Positions 22,385-32,460 of a stretch of DNA of 64,000 nucleotides are shown piece by piece. Position 1 is the first letter of the stretch. Each line of letters starts with the position of its first letter. The notes below the pieces were generated by a model that ran no database searches, had not been told where the DNA came from, and saw only the letters and a program-made list of their open reading frames with translations. Source of the DNA: Chrysemys picta bellii (Eukaryota > Chordata > Testudines > Emydidae); contig NC_088800.1 in the NCBI RefSeq assembly GCF_011386835.1, positions 83,206,981 to 83,270,980 on the forward strand. Reading direction: 5' to 3'. The position numbers and the translations under genes are program-made.

Positions 22385-22545
22385 ACCTTCACACCAGCAC
22401 TATGAATTAGAGCAGTGCTATTATCCCCATTTTACAGCTGGGAAACTGAGGCACGGTGTAAGTGATTTGCCCAAAGTCACACAGAACATCCGGTAGAGAA
22501 TTGAATCCATCTCTCAAGGTAGTACCCTAACCATTGGACTATCTC
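22385..22545 (-). repeat. MIR-type SINE, reverse
   Basis: A well-preserved core: 'attatccccattttacagct', 'gggaaactgaggcacggtgt', 'gcccaaagtcacacagaaca'. It is followed by the tRNA-like head in reverse ('aaccattggactatct'). Confidence 0.8.
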
Positions 22546-22789
22546 ACTCAAATCCTGTACCTGAAGGCAGAATTTGGTTCTTGTGTTTGTCTATCAGAAA
22601 GTCCGAATGCCAGACATACATCTATTGTAACTAATGGGATTATACTTTTACAAGTGAGATCAGACCCAGGCCCATAGTATCCTCCTGCGCTATGCTCTAG
22701 ACTAGAGTTTACATACTCTGTTCCAGCCACACACAAAAAAAAAGCTATTTTAAAGAACCCTACTGTCTCTCTGTTTTTACTGCAAGGGG

Positions 22790-23040
22790 TCTATTGTAAT
22801 TACCTTCCTTTCTGCATAACCCCTGTGAAGTTTCCGCTGGCTGCCCGTTCAGCATTCGGCATGCATGACTGGTCAGGTGGGTTAAAATATAAAGGAATCT
22901 GTGCTCAGTTAAGTTTGCCAGAATTTTAGCTTTGATCTTCCCAGCCCGAGATGTGAGGTAACACCTGTAGAATTATACAGTAACAAATGTAAATAATCCC
23001 GTTAGCAATTAAAGATCCCCAGGAAAGGGATTTGGAACTA
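22790..23040. promoter_or_regulatory. Candidate conserved non-coding block
   Basis: A repeat-free AT-rich block with 'gggtctattgtaattacctt', 'ttcggcatgcatgactggtc', 'gccagaattttagctttgat' and 'gttagcaattaaagat'. Suggestive of an enhancer by composition only. Confidence 0.22.
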
Positions 23041-23329
23041 ATTCGCTGACCCTCGCTCAACACATCTTTCTGTTCAGCTGTCTCGTTTGTTTCTTTTTTT
23101 GTTTTGTTTTCCCCCCTGCGGCCTGTTTATGCAGGTTCCCACTTGTAAGGAGCGGCTGTGCTTTTGTATTTGTCCCGGTGTCGAAGCCTTCGGGAGGGTT
23201 TTTTGTATCAGAAGTCAGTTTCCATTTCACCTGACTCTGAGTTTGCCTGTGACTTTGTTTTTTGCCCACACCTCAAAAAAAAAATGGGAAAAGAAGGAAA
23301 AGCTACAGCGAGACTTTGCTTGATGAGAA

Positions 23330-23470
23330 AGCGTTGTCTAGTGATTCGGATAAGAGTTAGGGAGCCTGGACTCCTGGCTCCTATTCCCAGTTCAATGTGT
23401 GACCTTTTGCAAGTCACATAGCCTCTCTGTACCTCAGTTAATCCATTTGTAAACAGGCACTGGACGCTGC
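23330..23470 (+). repeat. MIR-type SINE
   Basis: 'gggagcctggactcctggct' followed by 'tgcaagtcacatagcctctc' and 'gtacctcagttaatccattt' is the MIR core in plus orientation. Confidence 0.75.
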
Positions 23471-24126
23471 TTTAACTTCCCCCACCCTGTTGCAGCCACA
23501 AGGAGTTGGAAACACAAGCCCAAGAGTGTACTGGAGCATGTTCCCTTACATATAACCAGGGCCCTTTACGCTATCGGCGTCTGGATGAGTGTGCGATACG
23601 CATACCCCCTTCATCAGCCCCAGGTCACCCTTGCCCTGTGGGGCCATTCCCACTCGGACTGTTAGAGTTCATGGGCACAGTTTGCTAGCAGCACTACATA
23701 AAGTAACTTGCACTGCCTCACAGGACCTGGTGCGTATGCTAGATTTTACTCTACTGTTGTTGTTTGGGGTAACTTTTGAGGTTTCCTAGCAATTCCATGC
23801 GCTCCCTCAACCAAAGAAAATACAACTGAGAGCATCTGCTTTAGAACGAAGATGAAAGCCAGTGCCAGGCAGAAACCATGGAAACCCTGCAAAAACCTAA
23901 GATGCTTATGCGCAGCTCCCAGTAGCAGCAGAAATTTGATTCAGACACGAAACAGAGCCTTCGGTGACCTCTGCACATATTCGCAAGCTATCGGAATGGG
24001 GCCTTGAATTGATTTGCTATTTATTAAAGTTGGGGGAAGGAGGAGAAATGTAAAGCTCCCTGCTGATTAGTTAATGTTTGTAAAGCACTTTGGAGATTAA
24101 ATTGACCAGCCACTGCCTTGTTATCG
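23471..24126. other. No gene or clear repeat seen
   Basis: Unassigned DNA between repeats. Confidence 0.5.
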
Positions 24127-24275
24127 CACTCCTGGGCAAATTCAGCTCAGTTACACTGGTATAAACCGGGAGTAACTTCAGTGGAGTTATACAGTTGTAA
24201 ATAAGAAAAGGATGAGGCCCAATGTAGCTACACTGGATTTATACTGGTGTATCCTAGGGCCAAATTCTGGTCTCA
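24127..24275. repeat. Short 'ttacactggtataaa' repeat
   Basis: 'cagttacactggtataaacc' and 'taacttcagtggagttatac' recur in related form near 25787 and 53003. An old family of unknown class. Confidence 0.45.
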
Positions 24276-24539
24276 TTTGCCTATCAGACTTTTTCCAAGT
24301 GTGTCCGAGAAGTAGGCAGAACGCTGAAATTTAACACAACCAGCCAAATTGACACCTGATGCAACTTCAATGGATTCTCATCCCTCTTGCACAAAGACAG
24401 CCAGTTGTTGTTTTTATGGGCCTTGACCCTCTGCGGGGTAAATCAGTCTGCCTCCATGGAAGTCAACAGAGCCCCACGGATTTACATTAACTGAATATCT
24501 GGCCTGTAATTTATGTTATCAAACGCTCAGCGCTGGTGT

Positions 24540-24760
24540 TTTAGGGCAGGGAGCAGGGTTGCTTTTTATTTGAAGAATCATTCCATTCCTGATGAATTCT
24601 GGCATAGCTAATCCTGTACTAATTAGATTTTGGTTCATGTGTTGAAAGCACCAGGCAGATTTTGACTGGTTGGGATTTATCGAGACTTTTGCTTGTTCTG
24701 CACAATTGTTTCAAAATTAATCCTCAGAAATGAGTGGGCTCAGAGCAGATAAGAAAATGA
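24540..24760. promoter_or_regulatory. Candidate conserved non-coding block
   Basis: AT-rich and repeat-free, with 'attccattcctgatgaattc', 'ctgtactaattagattttgg' and 'caattgtttcaaaattaatc'. Several homeodomain-type TAAT words occur within 200 bp. Candidate only. Confidence 0.22.
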
Positions 24761-25439
24761 CCCCAAAAATATCACTTTTTAAAATTCTCCTCATCTGGTC
24801 TGGTACCAGGAACGTTGCGATTTCTGGCATTAAACCATCACTCAAAAATGCCTAACGCTGTCGACTTTCATTGTATCAATGATATCAGCTGTATTGACCT
24901 GCTCTTAGGGAGTTTTAATTCTGTTTGCTCTTGGCGAAACTCCATTCCTAATCCTATTTTCACCAGTTTCTATCCAATTTAATAGTGCTTCTGTAAGTCA
25001 AAATTAATTACTCCATGTGCTCTCCCAGCCCTGTGGTCTAAGGGAAAACTAGAGAACTCCTGCCTCATCGTTAACAGCCGCTCAAGGCTGATCTCATCCT
25101 GGCAGGGTTTTAAGAGAAAAAAAGAGATTTGGATATGAAAATCGTAACACTTCGCTTCTTTTTGCAATTAGTATTCCATCAGTGATTCCTTCCTCCCCGG
25201 TAAATGTCTCCTTATGCCCATTTGGTAGCTATTGGATGATGATGCTACTGCTGAGATATTAATCTGAGGGAGGAAAGGCAAGTCAACATTTCAAGGTCAC
25301 CTTTTCCCCCTTCTCTTTCCTAATTTTGAAATCTATTACTTGCATTTTGCTTCTACTAGTAATTACTGCTTGGGTCCAACCCCTGATGTTGATCCTGTCC
25401 CTGGAACTCAAATTAACAAAAAGAGGGAAGAATGATCTT
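24761..25439. other. No gene or clear repeat seen
   Basis: Unassigned AT-rich DNA. Confidence 0.5.
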
Positions 25440-25585
25440 CTGGCCACAGACTTCTTGTGTGTCCTTGGTCAAGCCACTTAGCCATGCCTCAGTTTCCCCA
25501 CCGATAAATGGGATTATTTTTTCTCAGAGGTGTTGTGAGATTAAATGAACTAATATTTGTAAAATGCTTTCAAGATGTACAACAG
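25440..25585 (+). repeat. MIR-type SINE
   Basis: 'gtccttggtcaagccactta', 'gcctcagtttccccaccgat' and the 3' region 'gttgtgagattaaatgaact' follow in MIR order. Confidence 0.8.
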
Positions 25586-25671
25586 AGTATCTGCTAAAAT
25601 GTATTACCATTTCATCCCTGGAGTATAGCTACCTGGAAGCTCTCCTATTATTTCCTCTTGGTTTTTACTCT

Positions 25672-25715
25672 GATTCTCTTCTCTTCTCTTCTCTTCTCTT
25701 CTCTTCTCTTCTCTT
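25672..25715. repeat. (TTCTC)n pentanucleotide microsatellite
   Basis: About eight perfect TCTTC-type units in a row, followed by a short TG tract at about 25722-25732. Confidence 0.95.
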
Positions 25716-25786
25716 GCTTTCTTTGTGTGTGTGTATTTACATTCAAGTGTGTGTATACATGTGTGCATGTTTCCATTCTGTAGTCC

Positions 25787-25860
25787 AAATTCTGCTTTGA
25801 ATTCCATGGGTGTAAATCAGAAGTAACTCCACTGAAGTCAATAAAGTCAGACCCATAAAA
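25787..25860. repeat. Short 'gtaaatcagaagtaactcc' repeat
   Basis: 'tccactgaagtcaataaagt' with the preceding 'gggtgtaaatcagaagtaac' matches the short family seen near 24127 and 53003. Confidence 0.45.
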
Positions 25861-25889
25861 ACCTTGTGTGAGAAAGAGGAGAATTTGGC

Positions 25890-26201
25890 CAAGTGTTTGT
25901 CTAGTTAAAACCATATATTCAATGCAAGAGTGAAACTGCAGAAGCTCACCGCTGTACATACTGCACCTGTATGTAATAACAAACACCAGTGTAATCAATT
26001 GAATATAACAAGACCATGCACTTATATATCTCCTTTCCTCCAGGTAGATCACCAGGTGCTTTCCTGTTTACATCCCTTGGACCAGATCCTCAGACGGTGT
26101 AAATCTGTGTAGCTATATTACTGCAATTATTCTGTGAATCGTTTCCGATGATGAACACAATAGAGACAAACAAAAGCTGTTAGCAGAGTAGGATGGATGG
26201 G
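25890..26201. other. No gene or clear repeat seen
   Basis: Unassigned AT-rich DNA before the hAT cluster. Confidence 0.5.
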
Positions 26202-26209
26202 ACTTTAAA

Positions 26210-26387
26210 CAGTGCTTAATATGTAACAAAAGAGGTGCTGGGGTTCAAGCAAATAGGTGTCAGGGCTCAAGCAATTTTTTTACATTCATAATTGATGCAG
26301 CAAGCCCAGAGATACCGGGATTATGAACTGCCAACCCTAGAGGTACCAGAGCTCAGCCTGGCAAGCCCTGGCACAAATTAAGCACTG
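26210..26387. mobile_element. Non-autonomous hAT, 'cagtgcttaatttgt' ends
   Basis: The left end 'cagtgcttaatatgtaac' and right end 'ggcacaaattaagcactg' are inverted repeats. Flanks 'actttaaa' (26202-26209) and 'cctttaag' (26388-26395) agree at 6 of 8 positions, consistent with a worn hAT duplication. The length is 178 bp, with no coding content. Confidence 0.75.
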
Positions 26388-26400
26388 CCTTTAAGGTAAA

Positions 26401-26708
26401 CAGGGACACCCAGAGGGGGGAGGGCAAGTCGCGCAGGGGTCCCCACAAAAGTTTTCGGCGGGTCTTCGGAGGCAGGTCCTTCAGTGCCACTGAACACACC
26501 CGGAGCGAGTGAAGGACCCACTGCCGAAGACCCGGACCTTCTTCTGCTCCGGATCTTCGGTGGCAATTTGGCGGTGAGGGTTCCTTCCGCTCCGGGTCTT
26601 CGGCGGCAATTCACTCCGGGACCCGCCGCCGAAGTGCCCGAAGACCCGGAGTGGAAGGACCCCCACCACCAAAGACCCCAGGCCCCCTGAATCCTCTGGG
26701 CAGCCCTG
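26401..26708. mobile_element. Non-autonomous hAT, GC-rich, perfect 8-bp TSD
   Basis: Starts 'cagggacaccc' and ends 'gggcagccctg'. It is flanked on both sides by 'aaggtaaa' (26393-26400 and 26709-26716). The interior is rich in CpG and in 'cttcggcggcaatt' words, which links it to the hATs at 29127 and 54892. It landed next to the left end of the MITE at 26709. Confidence 0.85.
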
Positions 26709-26965
26709 AAGGTAAATCTACACTGCAACTTGTAGTGAGCCTCCCAGCCCATGTAGACAGACTCACACTAGCAGGGTTCAAGCCAGCACACTAAAAATAG
26801 CTGTGTGGATATTCTGTTTCTGGCTGGAGCTCAGGGTTTCAAGTTTAGAGGATCAGGTGGGCTTGAGAAGCCAAACTACAACATCCACACTGCTATTTTC
26901 AGCCCTGCTACTGCGAGACTGTCTACTCAGGTGGTAGGTTCGCTCCCACTTGCAGTGTAGACAGA
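26709..26965. mobile_element. MITE, 'tctacactgcaac' ends
   Basis: The left end 'aaatctacactgcaacttgt' and right end 'cccacttgcagtgtagacag' are inverted repeats, with a second inner pair ('aaaatagctgtgtggata' against 'atccacactgctattttcag'). It is the same superfamily as the elements at 36131 and 60161. The hAT at 26401 sits within its left terminus. Confidence 0.75.
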
Positions 26966-27172
26966 TATGAGAGGCCCAGATCCAGCTCTTGCCAGTGGGG
27001 GCTTTCCTCCCCAATCATGTGACTATAGGCCATGACAAGGCCTGCTGGGAAAGGGTCAGAAGGATAGAAAGGCAGACGGTGGTTCCAGTGTGTAGAGTGA
27101 ACTAGAGAGATTCAGACTACCTGGAGCTTAGCAGAAGGACTTGGGAATCTCTGATACAAGGGGAGAGACTTT

Positions 27173-27468
27173 GGGTACGTCTATACTTACCTTCAGGTCC
27201 AGCGGTAAGCAATCGATCTTCTGGGTTCAATTTATCGTGTCTTGTCTAGACGCGATAAATCGATCCCGGATCGATCCCGGAAGTGCTTGCCGTCGATGCC
27301 GGTACTCCTGCTCCGCGAGAGGAGTACGCGGAGTCGACGGGGGAGCCTGCCTGCTGCATCTGGACCCGCGGTAAGTTCGAACTAAGGTACTTCGACTTCT
27401 GCTACGTTATTCATGTAGCTGAAGTTGCGTACCTTAGTTCGAAGTGGGGGGTTAGCGTGGACCAGGCC
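27173..27468. mobile_element. MITE with 'gggtacgtctatac' / 'gtggaccaggcc' ends
   Basis: The ends are imperfect inverted repeats, and 'ttt' flanks both sides (27170-27172 and 27469-27471). The interior has 'cgcgataaatcgatcccgga' and a hairpin 'cgaactaaggtac...gtaccttagttcg'. It is homologous, in opposite orientation, to 33931-34235. A partial copy lies at 60365-60499. Confidence 0.8.
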
Positions 27469-27473
27469 TTTGT

Positions 27474-27768
27474 GGCTATGTGTACATGACCGTGGTAAGT
27501 TGACCTACGTTACTCAACTCCAGCTACGTGAATAATGTAGCTGGAGTCGACGTAACTTAGATTGACTTACTGCAGTGTCTACACCACGCTGGGTAGACGG
27601 GAGACACTCTTCCATCGACTTACCTTACTCCTCTCGTTCCCAGTGGATTACCGGGTCAATCGGAGAGCGCTCTGCCGTCGATTTAGCGGGTCTTCACTAG
27701 ACCCACTAAATCAACCCCCGGTGCATCGATCGTTGGAGCGTCGATCCCGCAGTAGTGTAGACATAGCC
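27474..27768. mobile_element. MITE with 'ggctatgt' / 'acatagcc' ends
   Basis: Ends 'ggctatgtgtacat' and 'gtgtagacatagcc' are inverted repeats. Flanks 'tgt' at 27471-27473 and 27769-27771 give a 3-bp duplication. The interior hairpin 'ccagctacgtgaataatgta' resembles that of its neighbour. It directly abuts the MITE at 27173. Confidence 0.8.
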
Positions 27769-27774
27769 TGTGAG

Positions 27775-29118
27775 TAGTTACAGAACTTGTGTTTTGAAAG
27801 GACATATGGGGTCTGTAGTGATCAACCTGCAAAAGCCAGACCCCAGGAAGGGAGACTTTGTTTTGGAAAATTAGATGTAAGTGTGAATACACCAGACCTA
27901 AGAGGGAAACTGAGGTATGGTGCATTCCGCTGCCCACACACAGACAATATATGGAGAGAAGAAGAGGTTTAGCAATCTGCTGAATCATTTTGAATAATTT
28001 ATGTCCTATCAACTGTAGTGGAGATGCAGCATCTGTTCTGTGCCAGCAATTCTACAGAGCACTTCCTGGAAAGGGAAATGAAGCATAAATTATCCTTTGA
28101 AAAATCAGCTGAAAAAATCATGAGTTGGAATTTTACTGGGTTAAATATATCCAGCAAATCAGTTTGAATTTTTGATTCATCTACTTCCAGAAAAGAAGAG
28201 CAAATCCCAAAGTTTAATAAAGCAGTTTGCTTTCACACAAGATTAGGTCATTCAAATGTGCTGACGGCCTAAACTATAACAAAAGGAGACCGTTAAAGGA
28301 GAAACGGATGGTGCAAAAAATCTGCTCCATTTAAAAAAAAAAAAACAAGAGTATATTTAGGTGTGTATCTGCCTGATAAGACATTAATAATATCTTGGGG
28401 ACTTCTTGGAATATCAGTTCATGTGGTATTTGAGTGAACTTATTTTCTTTCTTTCTTAGTCATTTTCTTTTACTCAGGGGCTAACCCCATGTTAAATGAT
28501 TTTATGGGCTTCAGAATGTATTTGTCGGCTAGTCTTGCAAGCACAGGGATAGTACTGGAGATACTAGGGAAGGCACAAAAAATTCCACCAGAATACCTTT
28601 AGAACAGAAACACAATATGGGTGTGCTCTTTAGGGACAAAGCACACCTTTCGTTTGCTGTCTGAGTGAATTGGCTATTATGGGCCTGATTCTGATCGTAC
28701 GTACATGGGTTTTACACTCCATTGTTGGCATCAGGTGACTGGTTACGCTGCTCTGTAAGAGATCAGAATTAGGCACAGTGACTTAAAAAGAGATCCTGAT
28801 ATGCGCTGCAAAATCTGTCTTTCTTTCCTATCCAAGATCAAAATGCCACATCTAATTCCATTTGTTGTTGATTTGGAACACGATAACCTGCACTATTACA
28901 GATATCAGGAAAAAGATGCTTTCGGGATAAAAATCATCTTTTTCCTAATAAAGTAATTTCCTTATCTGTGTGAGAGTATGGGAACTGAAAGCCTTTTGAA
29001 GACCTAATTTATTTCCCTTATTCATGTTATGTTTGCATTTCTCTCAGAGTAGGCAATGAAATTAGACTAGTCAGTTTCAATTTAGACTCTAGTCAATTTC
29101 TCTTTCAGGTTCTTATGA
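27775..29118. other. No gene or clear repeat seen
   Basis: Unassigned AT-rich DNA with an A-rich run at about 28333-28346. No coding region is supported. Confidence 0.5.
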
Positions 29119-29126
29119 ACTAACAC

Positions 29127-29418
29127 CAGGGGTGGCTCCAGGCACCAGCACAGCAAGTGCGTGCCTGGGGCGACAAGCCGCGGGAGGCTGCCTGCCGGTT
29201 GCTGTGGGGGCGGCAGTCAGGGAGCCTTCGGCGGCATGCCTGTCGGTCCCGCGGCTTCGGCGGTAATTTGGCAGCAGGGACGCCGAAGGCGTGGGACTGG
29301 AGAACCTCCCAGAGGCATGCCGCCGAATCTGCATGACCAGCGGACCACCCACAGGCGTGCCGCCGAAAGCCGCCTGACTGCTGTGCTTGGGGCGGCAAAA
29401 AACATAGAGCCGCCCCTG
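29127..29418. mobile_element. Non-autonomous hAT with perfect 8-bp TSD
   Basis: Ends 'caggggtggctcca' and 'tagagccgcccctg' are inverted repeats. The flanks 'actaacac' (29119-29126 and 29419-29426) are identical. The interior is CpG-rich with repeated 'gccgaa' and 'ggcggc' words, and all overlapping open frames are by-products of that composition. Same family as 26401, 36538 and 54892. Confidence 0.92.
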
Positions 29419-29426
29419 ACTAACAC

Positions 29427-29574
29427 AAAGGTACAGTTGGGGGCAAGGACTTGTTGTGGTTTTCAGTCACTGCAGTGAGGTACACAAAATAAGTGGAGGG
29501 ATGTGTTACATGCTTGCCAAGTGTGGTGTGTCCTTGTCAAGTGGCTAGTTCAAACACAGTAACAATCTACTACT
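29427..29574. other. Unassigned DNA
   Basis: Short anonymous stretch between a hAT and a MIR-like fragment. Confidence 0.5.
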
Positions 29575-29665
29575 GCTACCAGGTAATGGAGCTATCCCTT
29601 TATCTTAAGCAGTAGAATTCTGTGCTGCATTGCTGAAAATCCTGGGTTCAAATCCTGGGATAAAC
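29575..29665 (+). repeat. MIR-like tRNA-derived head
   Basis: The word 'tgggttcaaatcctggg' is a polymerase III B-box in tRNA context, with an A-box-like segment upstream. The 3' body is not recognisable. It is not a tRNA gene, since no cloverleaf could be drawn. Confidence 0.4.
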
Positions 29666-30458
29666 ATTTGAAGGTCATCAACAGAAAGATTAAAAAAAAA
29701 AGAATTGCTTGTTACAGTTCATCTGCTTACAGGGCTGTATTCACTTTTGGTACTATATAAATAATAACATTGTTGCAAATGTAAAAGTACTCTTTGATTT
29801 ATGGTAGCCGTCATCTTGAACTAATTAATGTGGGATTAGTAAGAAACTTTGCCCAAACAAACAGATATAGGAGGCTAAGAAATATATTCCCTTCTCTATG
29901 TATGCACAGAGCTCCCATTAGGAGTATATGGACTTTTGCCAGTGTAGATTGCAATGAGACTACATATACTAAAGCTGATGTATGCTAAAGAAATTATGAG
30001 ATGAAGATTGCTTTTGAAAAAAGAAAAGCAACCCTATCTCTGGGGCGGATAGTACCTAAGTTGTGGTTTCATTGCTGTCATCCTCTGCTGCTCTGTTTCC
30101 TCAGAGTGCTGTCCTCTGTGTCTCTGCACTATTGGAAACCTCTCTGAAAGAAAGCTAATGCAGATTGTATGGGACTTGCTGCAGTTTCTACAGCTATAAA
30201 TCAAAGCCTATGTCAACAGCATGTCAGTGGCATGAAAGACTACCAGTTCCCCTCATGCTACGTTTTCTTCTAACAAACTCCCCCTTCATTTGCCTTTTTG
30301 TGATTGATGTATAATTCAGGAAGCAGGCACAGAAGACAGTGGTTTCTTAGCAGTAAAGCTTCATAGTCTAAAATAGTTGGTGGGCGTTTATCACTGTAAA
30401 GCAACCAAACATCAATCCCATGAAGAGTCAGTGGGTCAGGTCACCCTTTCCCATTGAA
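29666..30458. other. No gene or clear repeat seen
   Basis: Unassigned AT-rich DNA. Confidence 0.5.
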
Positions 30459-30735
30459 AGGACCATAAGAATTGCCACAATGGATCAGAGCAGGGGTCTA
30501 TCTAGGTCAGTGGCTAGAACCTGATGCTTTAGAGGAAGGTGCAAGCAACCCTGCAGTAGGCAATAATGGGATAACCTGCCCATGGGGACAGTTTCCTCCT
30601 GACCCTCATCACTTAGAGGTTGGTTTATGCCCTGAAGCAGGAGGGTTTAAGTGCTATCAAGAACCATTGTTTATTTTTGTAATAGTTACTATTATACCTC
30701 GGGATATTCTTATCCCTATAAGTATCTAAGCTAAG
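30459..30735 (-). mobile_element. CR1 LINE 3' end, reverse
   Basis: Begins 'aggaccataagaattgccac' and contains 'gaggaaggtgcaagcaaccc' and 'tgggataacctgcccatggg', the 3' untranslated region of one CR1 subfamily in reverse. It lacks coding sequence. Confidence 0.8.
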
Positions 30736-31279
30736 GAAATAGTATGATGATATAAGCCTCCAGCTGGATGGATAAAGACATGAAGGAGGGGCCCTATGGA
30801 TGGAAACTCCACCTGGTTCTCTTCAATGAGTCTTCCCCATCCTGTTCCATTTTGAGCAGCATGATTTCTCCCTCCCCAGCAGAAGGACCAGCAGATCTCC
30901 CCCTGAACGGCTGTACTGGGTCCAGGGCCCCTCGTTAGCTGCAGGGGCACATCACTGCCATGGAATGAAAGCTGAGATTCTCAGGCCATCACAGGATTCC
31001 AGGAGCCTGAGTCTTTAAGGAAAGCCCCAAATATCACGAGATGCAGGATAAAATTGCAAGCGTAGGCAATGCTGCAATGGTCTCGCTCTGCTAGCGGCAA
31101 GGAAGGACTTCCCCTCCACACTCTCCTCATGCTGCCTCCCTTCTCCCCCTCCCCCCACCCCCCCGAAGCACTTCAAGCGAGCGGCGCTCTATAACGCGGC
31201 AAGTGCTGTGCAAAAGTTGATGCAGCCTCAGAAACGACTGGGCCTGGGTAAGGGCTGAGCTAGGGCTGAGTAAAGACCT
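30736..31279. other. No gene or clear repeat seen
   Basis: Unassigned, with a C-rich run at about 31145-31165. Confidence 0.5.
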
Positions 31280-31365
31280 CAGGCCCAGATCCGCAAAGAT
31301 ATTGAGGCTCCCACATCCCTCTGAAATCAAGAGGAGTTTGGGCAATCTGTGCCTCCGAGTTTGGC
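31280..31365. repeat. 'cagatcc...gtttggccc' palindromic repeat, worn
   Basis: 'cccagatccgcaaagatatt' and the closing 'cgagtttggcccag' fit the palindromic family seen near 6048 and 33845. Divergent. Confidence 0.4.
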
Positions 31366-31650
31366 CCAGAATATGTAACACTGGCATAGAAGTTGATTCC
31401 CTACTAAAGGGAAAGTATTTATTTGCTGGGGAAAGAATGTCAGCGTTCACATTGCCCGCTTGGGCCAGGCCAGCCAGTGAGAAGGATCTTCTCCTCCAGT
31501 GTTGCATGGGATTTATACTACGTCAGATTTCCAACATGCATCCTTCCACTGCCTCCCTGCTGCAGGGCAGCTGCCCCCGGGCCACCTTTCTGCTGGGGTG
31601 GCCACACACAGCCCTGATCATCTGAATAAAACCCATGTAGAAATGCAAGG

Positions 31651-31705
31651 GGGGATGACAGAGACAGAAACTGACCAAGTGGGGATGACAGAGACAGAAA
31701 CTGAC
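31651..31705. repeat. Short tandem repeat, 30-bp period
   Basis: 'ggggatgacagagacagaaa' followed by 'ctgac' occurs at 31651 and again at 31681. Confidence 0.95.
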
Positions 31706-31989
31706 AAAACTGAGTTGCTGCCAAAGAGAGAGAGCCTGGGAAAAGCGACTTGTTCAGAAACACTTAAGGAAGCACATATGGGATGAGGCAGGTCGGCTCC
31801 AAGCAGCACTGGCCTGAGAGACCCACTCTCGCTTTCAACCTGTAGTGATGTTTCTCTCCCGTGGTTAATGGTGAAGATGGACTTTGGCGTTCTGTCTATT
31901 GGGATTGGCTGATAGATGGGGTCTAACCCATGTATATGTGTGTCAAGCTATTTAGTAATATAAATAATACCTAGCTCTTACATAGGGCT

Positions 31990-32145
31990 TCCCCTCTGTG
32001 CTCTGCAAAGGAGAGTAGTATCATTAGCCCTATGTTGCAGATGGGGAAACTGAGGCACACTGAGGCAAATAAATTTGTCTAAGGTCTCAGAGCCGGTCGC
32101 TGGTAGAGCCAGGAAGAGAATGCAGCTCTTCAGAGTCCCAGGGCC
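31990..32145 (-). repeat. MIR-type SINE, reverse
   Basis: 'gttgcagatggggaaactga' and 'ggtctcagagccggtcgctg' are the reverse MIR core. Confidence 0.75.
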
Positions 32146-32269
32146 TAGAGCCTCCCACTTCAATTCTTGAGAGACTTTGTGAGAAAGGGAGCAAAATCAG
32201 CTGCGCTTGCATCTGTGTGCGAAGCCTTTGTAATTCTCCGTTAAGCTTCCCCCCACCGAGATGAAGGTG

Positions 32270-32460
32270 GAAACAGCATGGGACAGAGAACCAGACGCTG
32301 CCTCATTGTGTGGACTCAAGCAAGTCATGCACCTGCTCCGTGCCTCAGTTTCCCCATTTGAAAATGGGTAGGGTGATCATAACACCGACATCATTACTCT
32401 TCGTCGAAGCCTCTGAAATGCTCTGAGGACGGGTGCTCCATTAAGTGCAAAGTACTGATA
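32270..32460 (+). repeat. MIR-type SINE
   Basis: 'ctcaagcaagtcatgcacct', 'gtgcctcagtttccccattt' and a 3' tail 'gctccattaagtgcaaagta' follow in MIR order. Confidence 0.8.

Noticed and set aside
29113..29478. Cluster of four overlapping GC-rich frames
   Set aside because: Entirely explained by the CpG-rich hAT at 29127-29418.
29639..29660. Possible tRNA gene (B-box 'ggttcaaatcc')
   Set aside because: No cloverleaf could be formed and the context fits a MIR-type SINE head.
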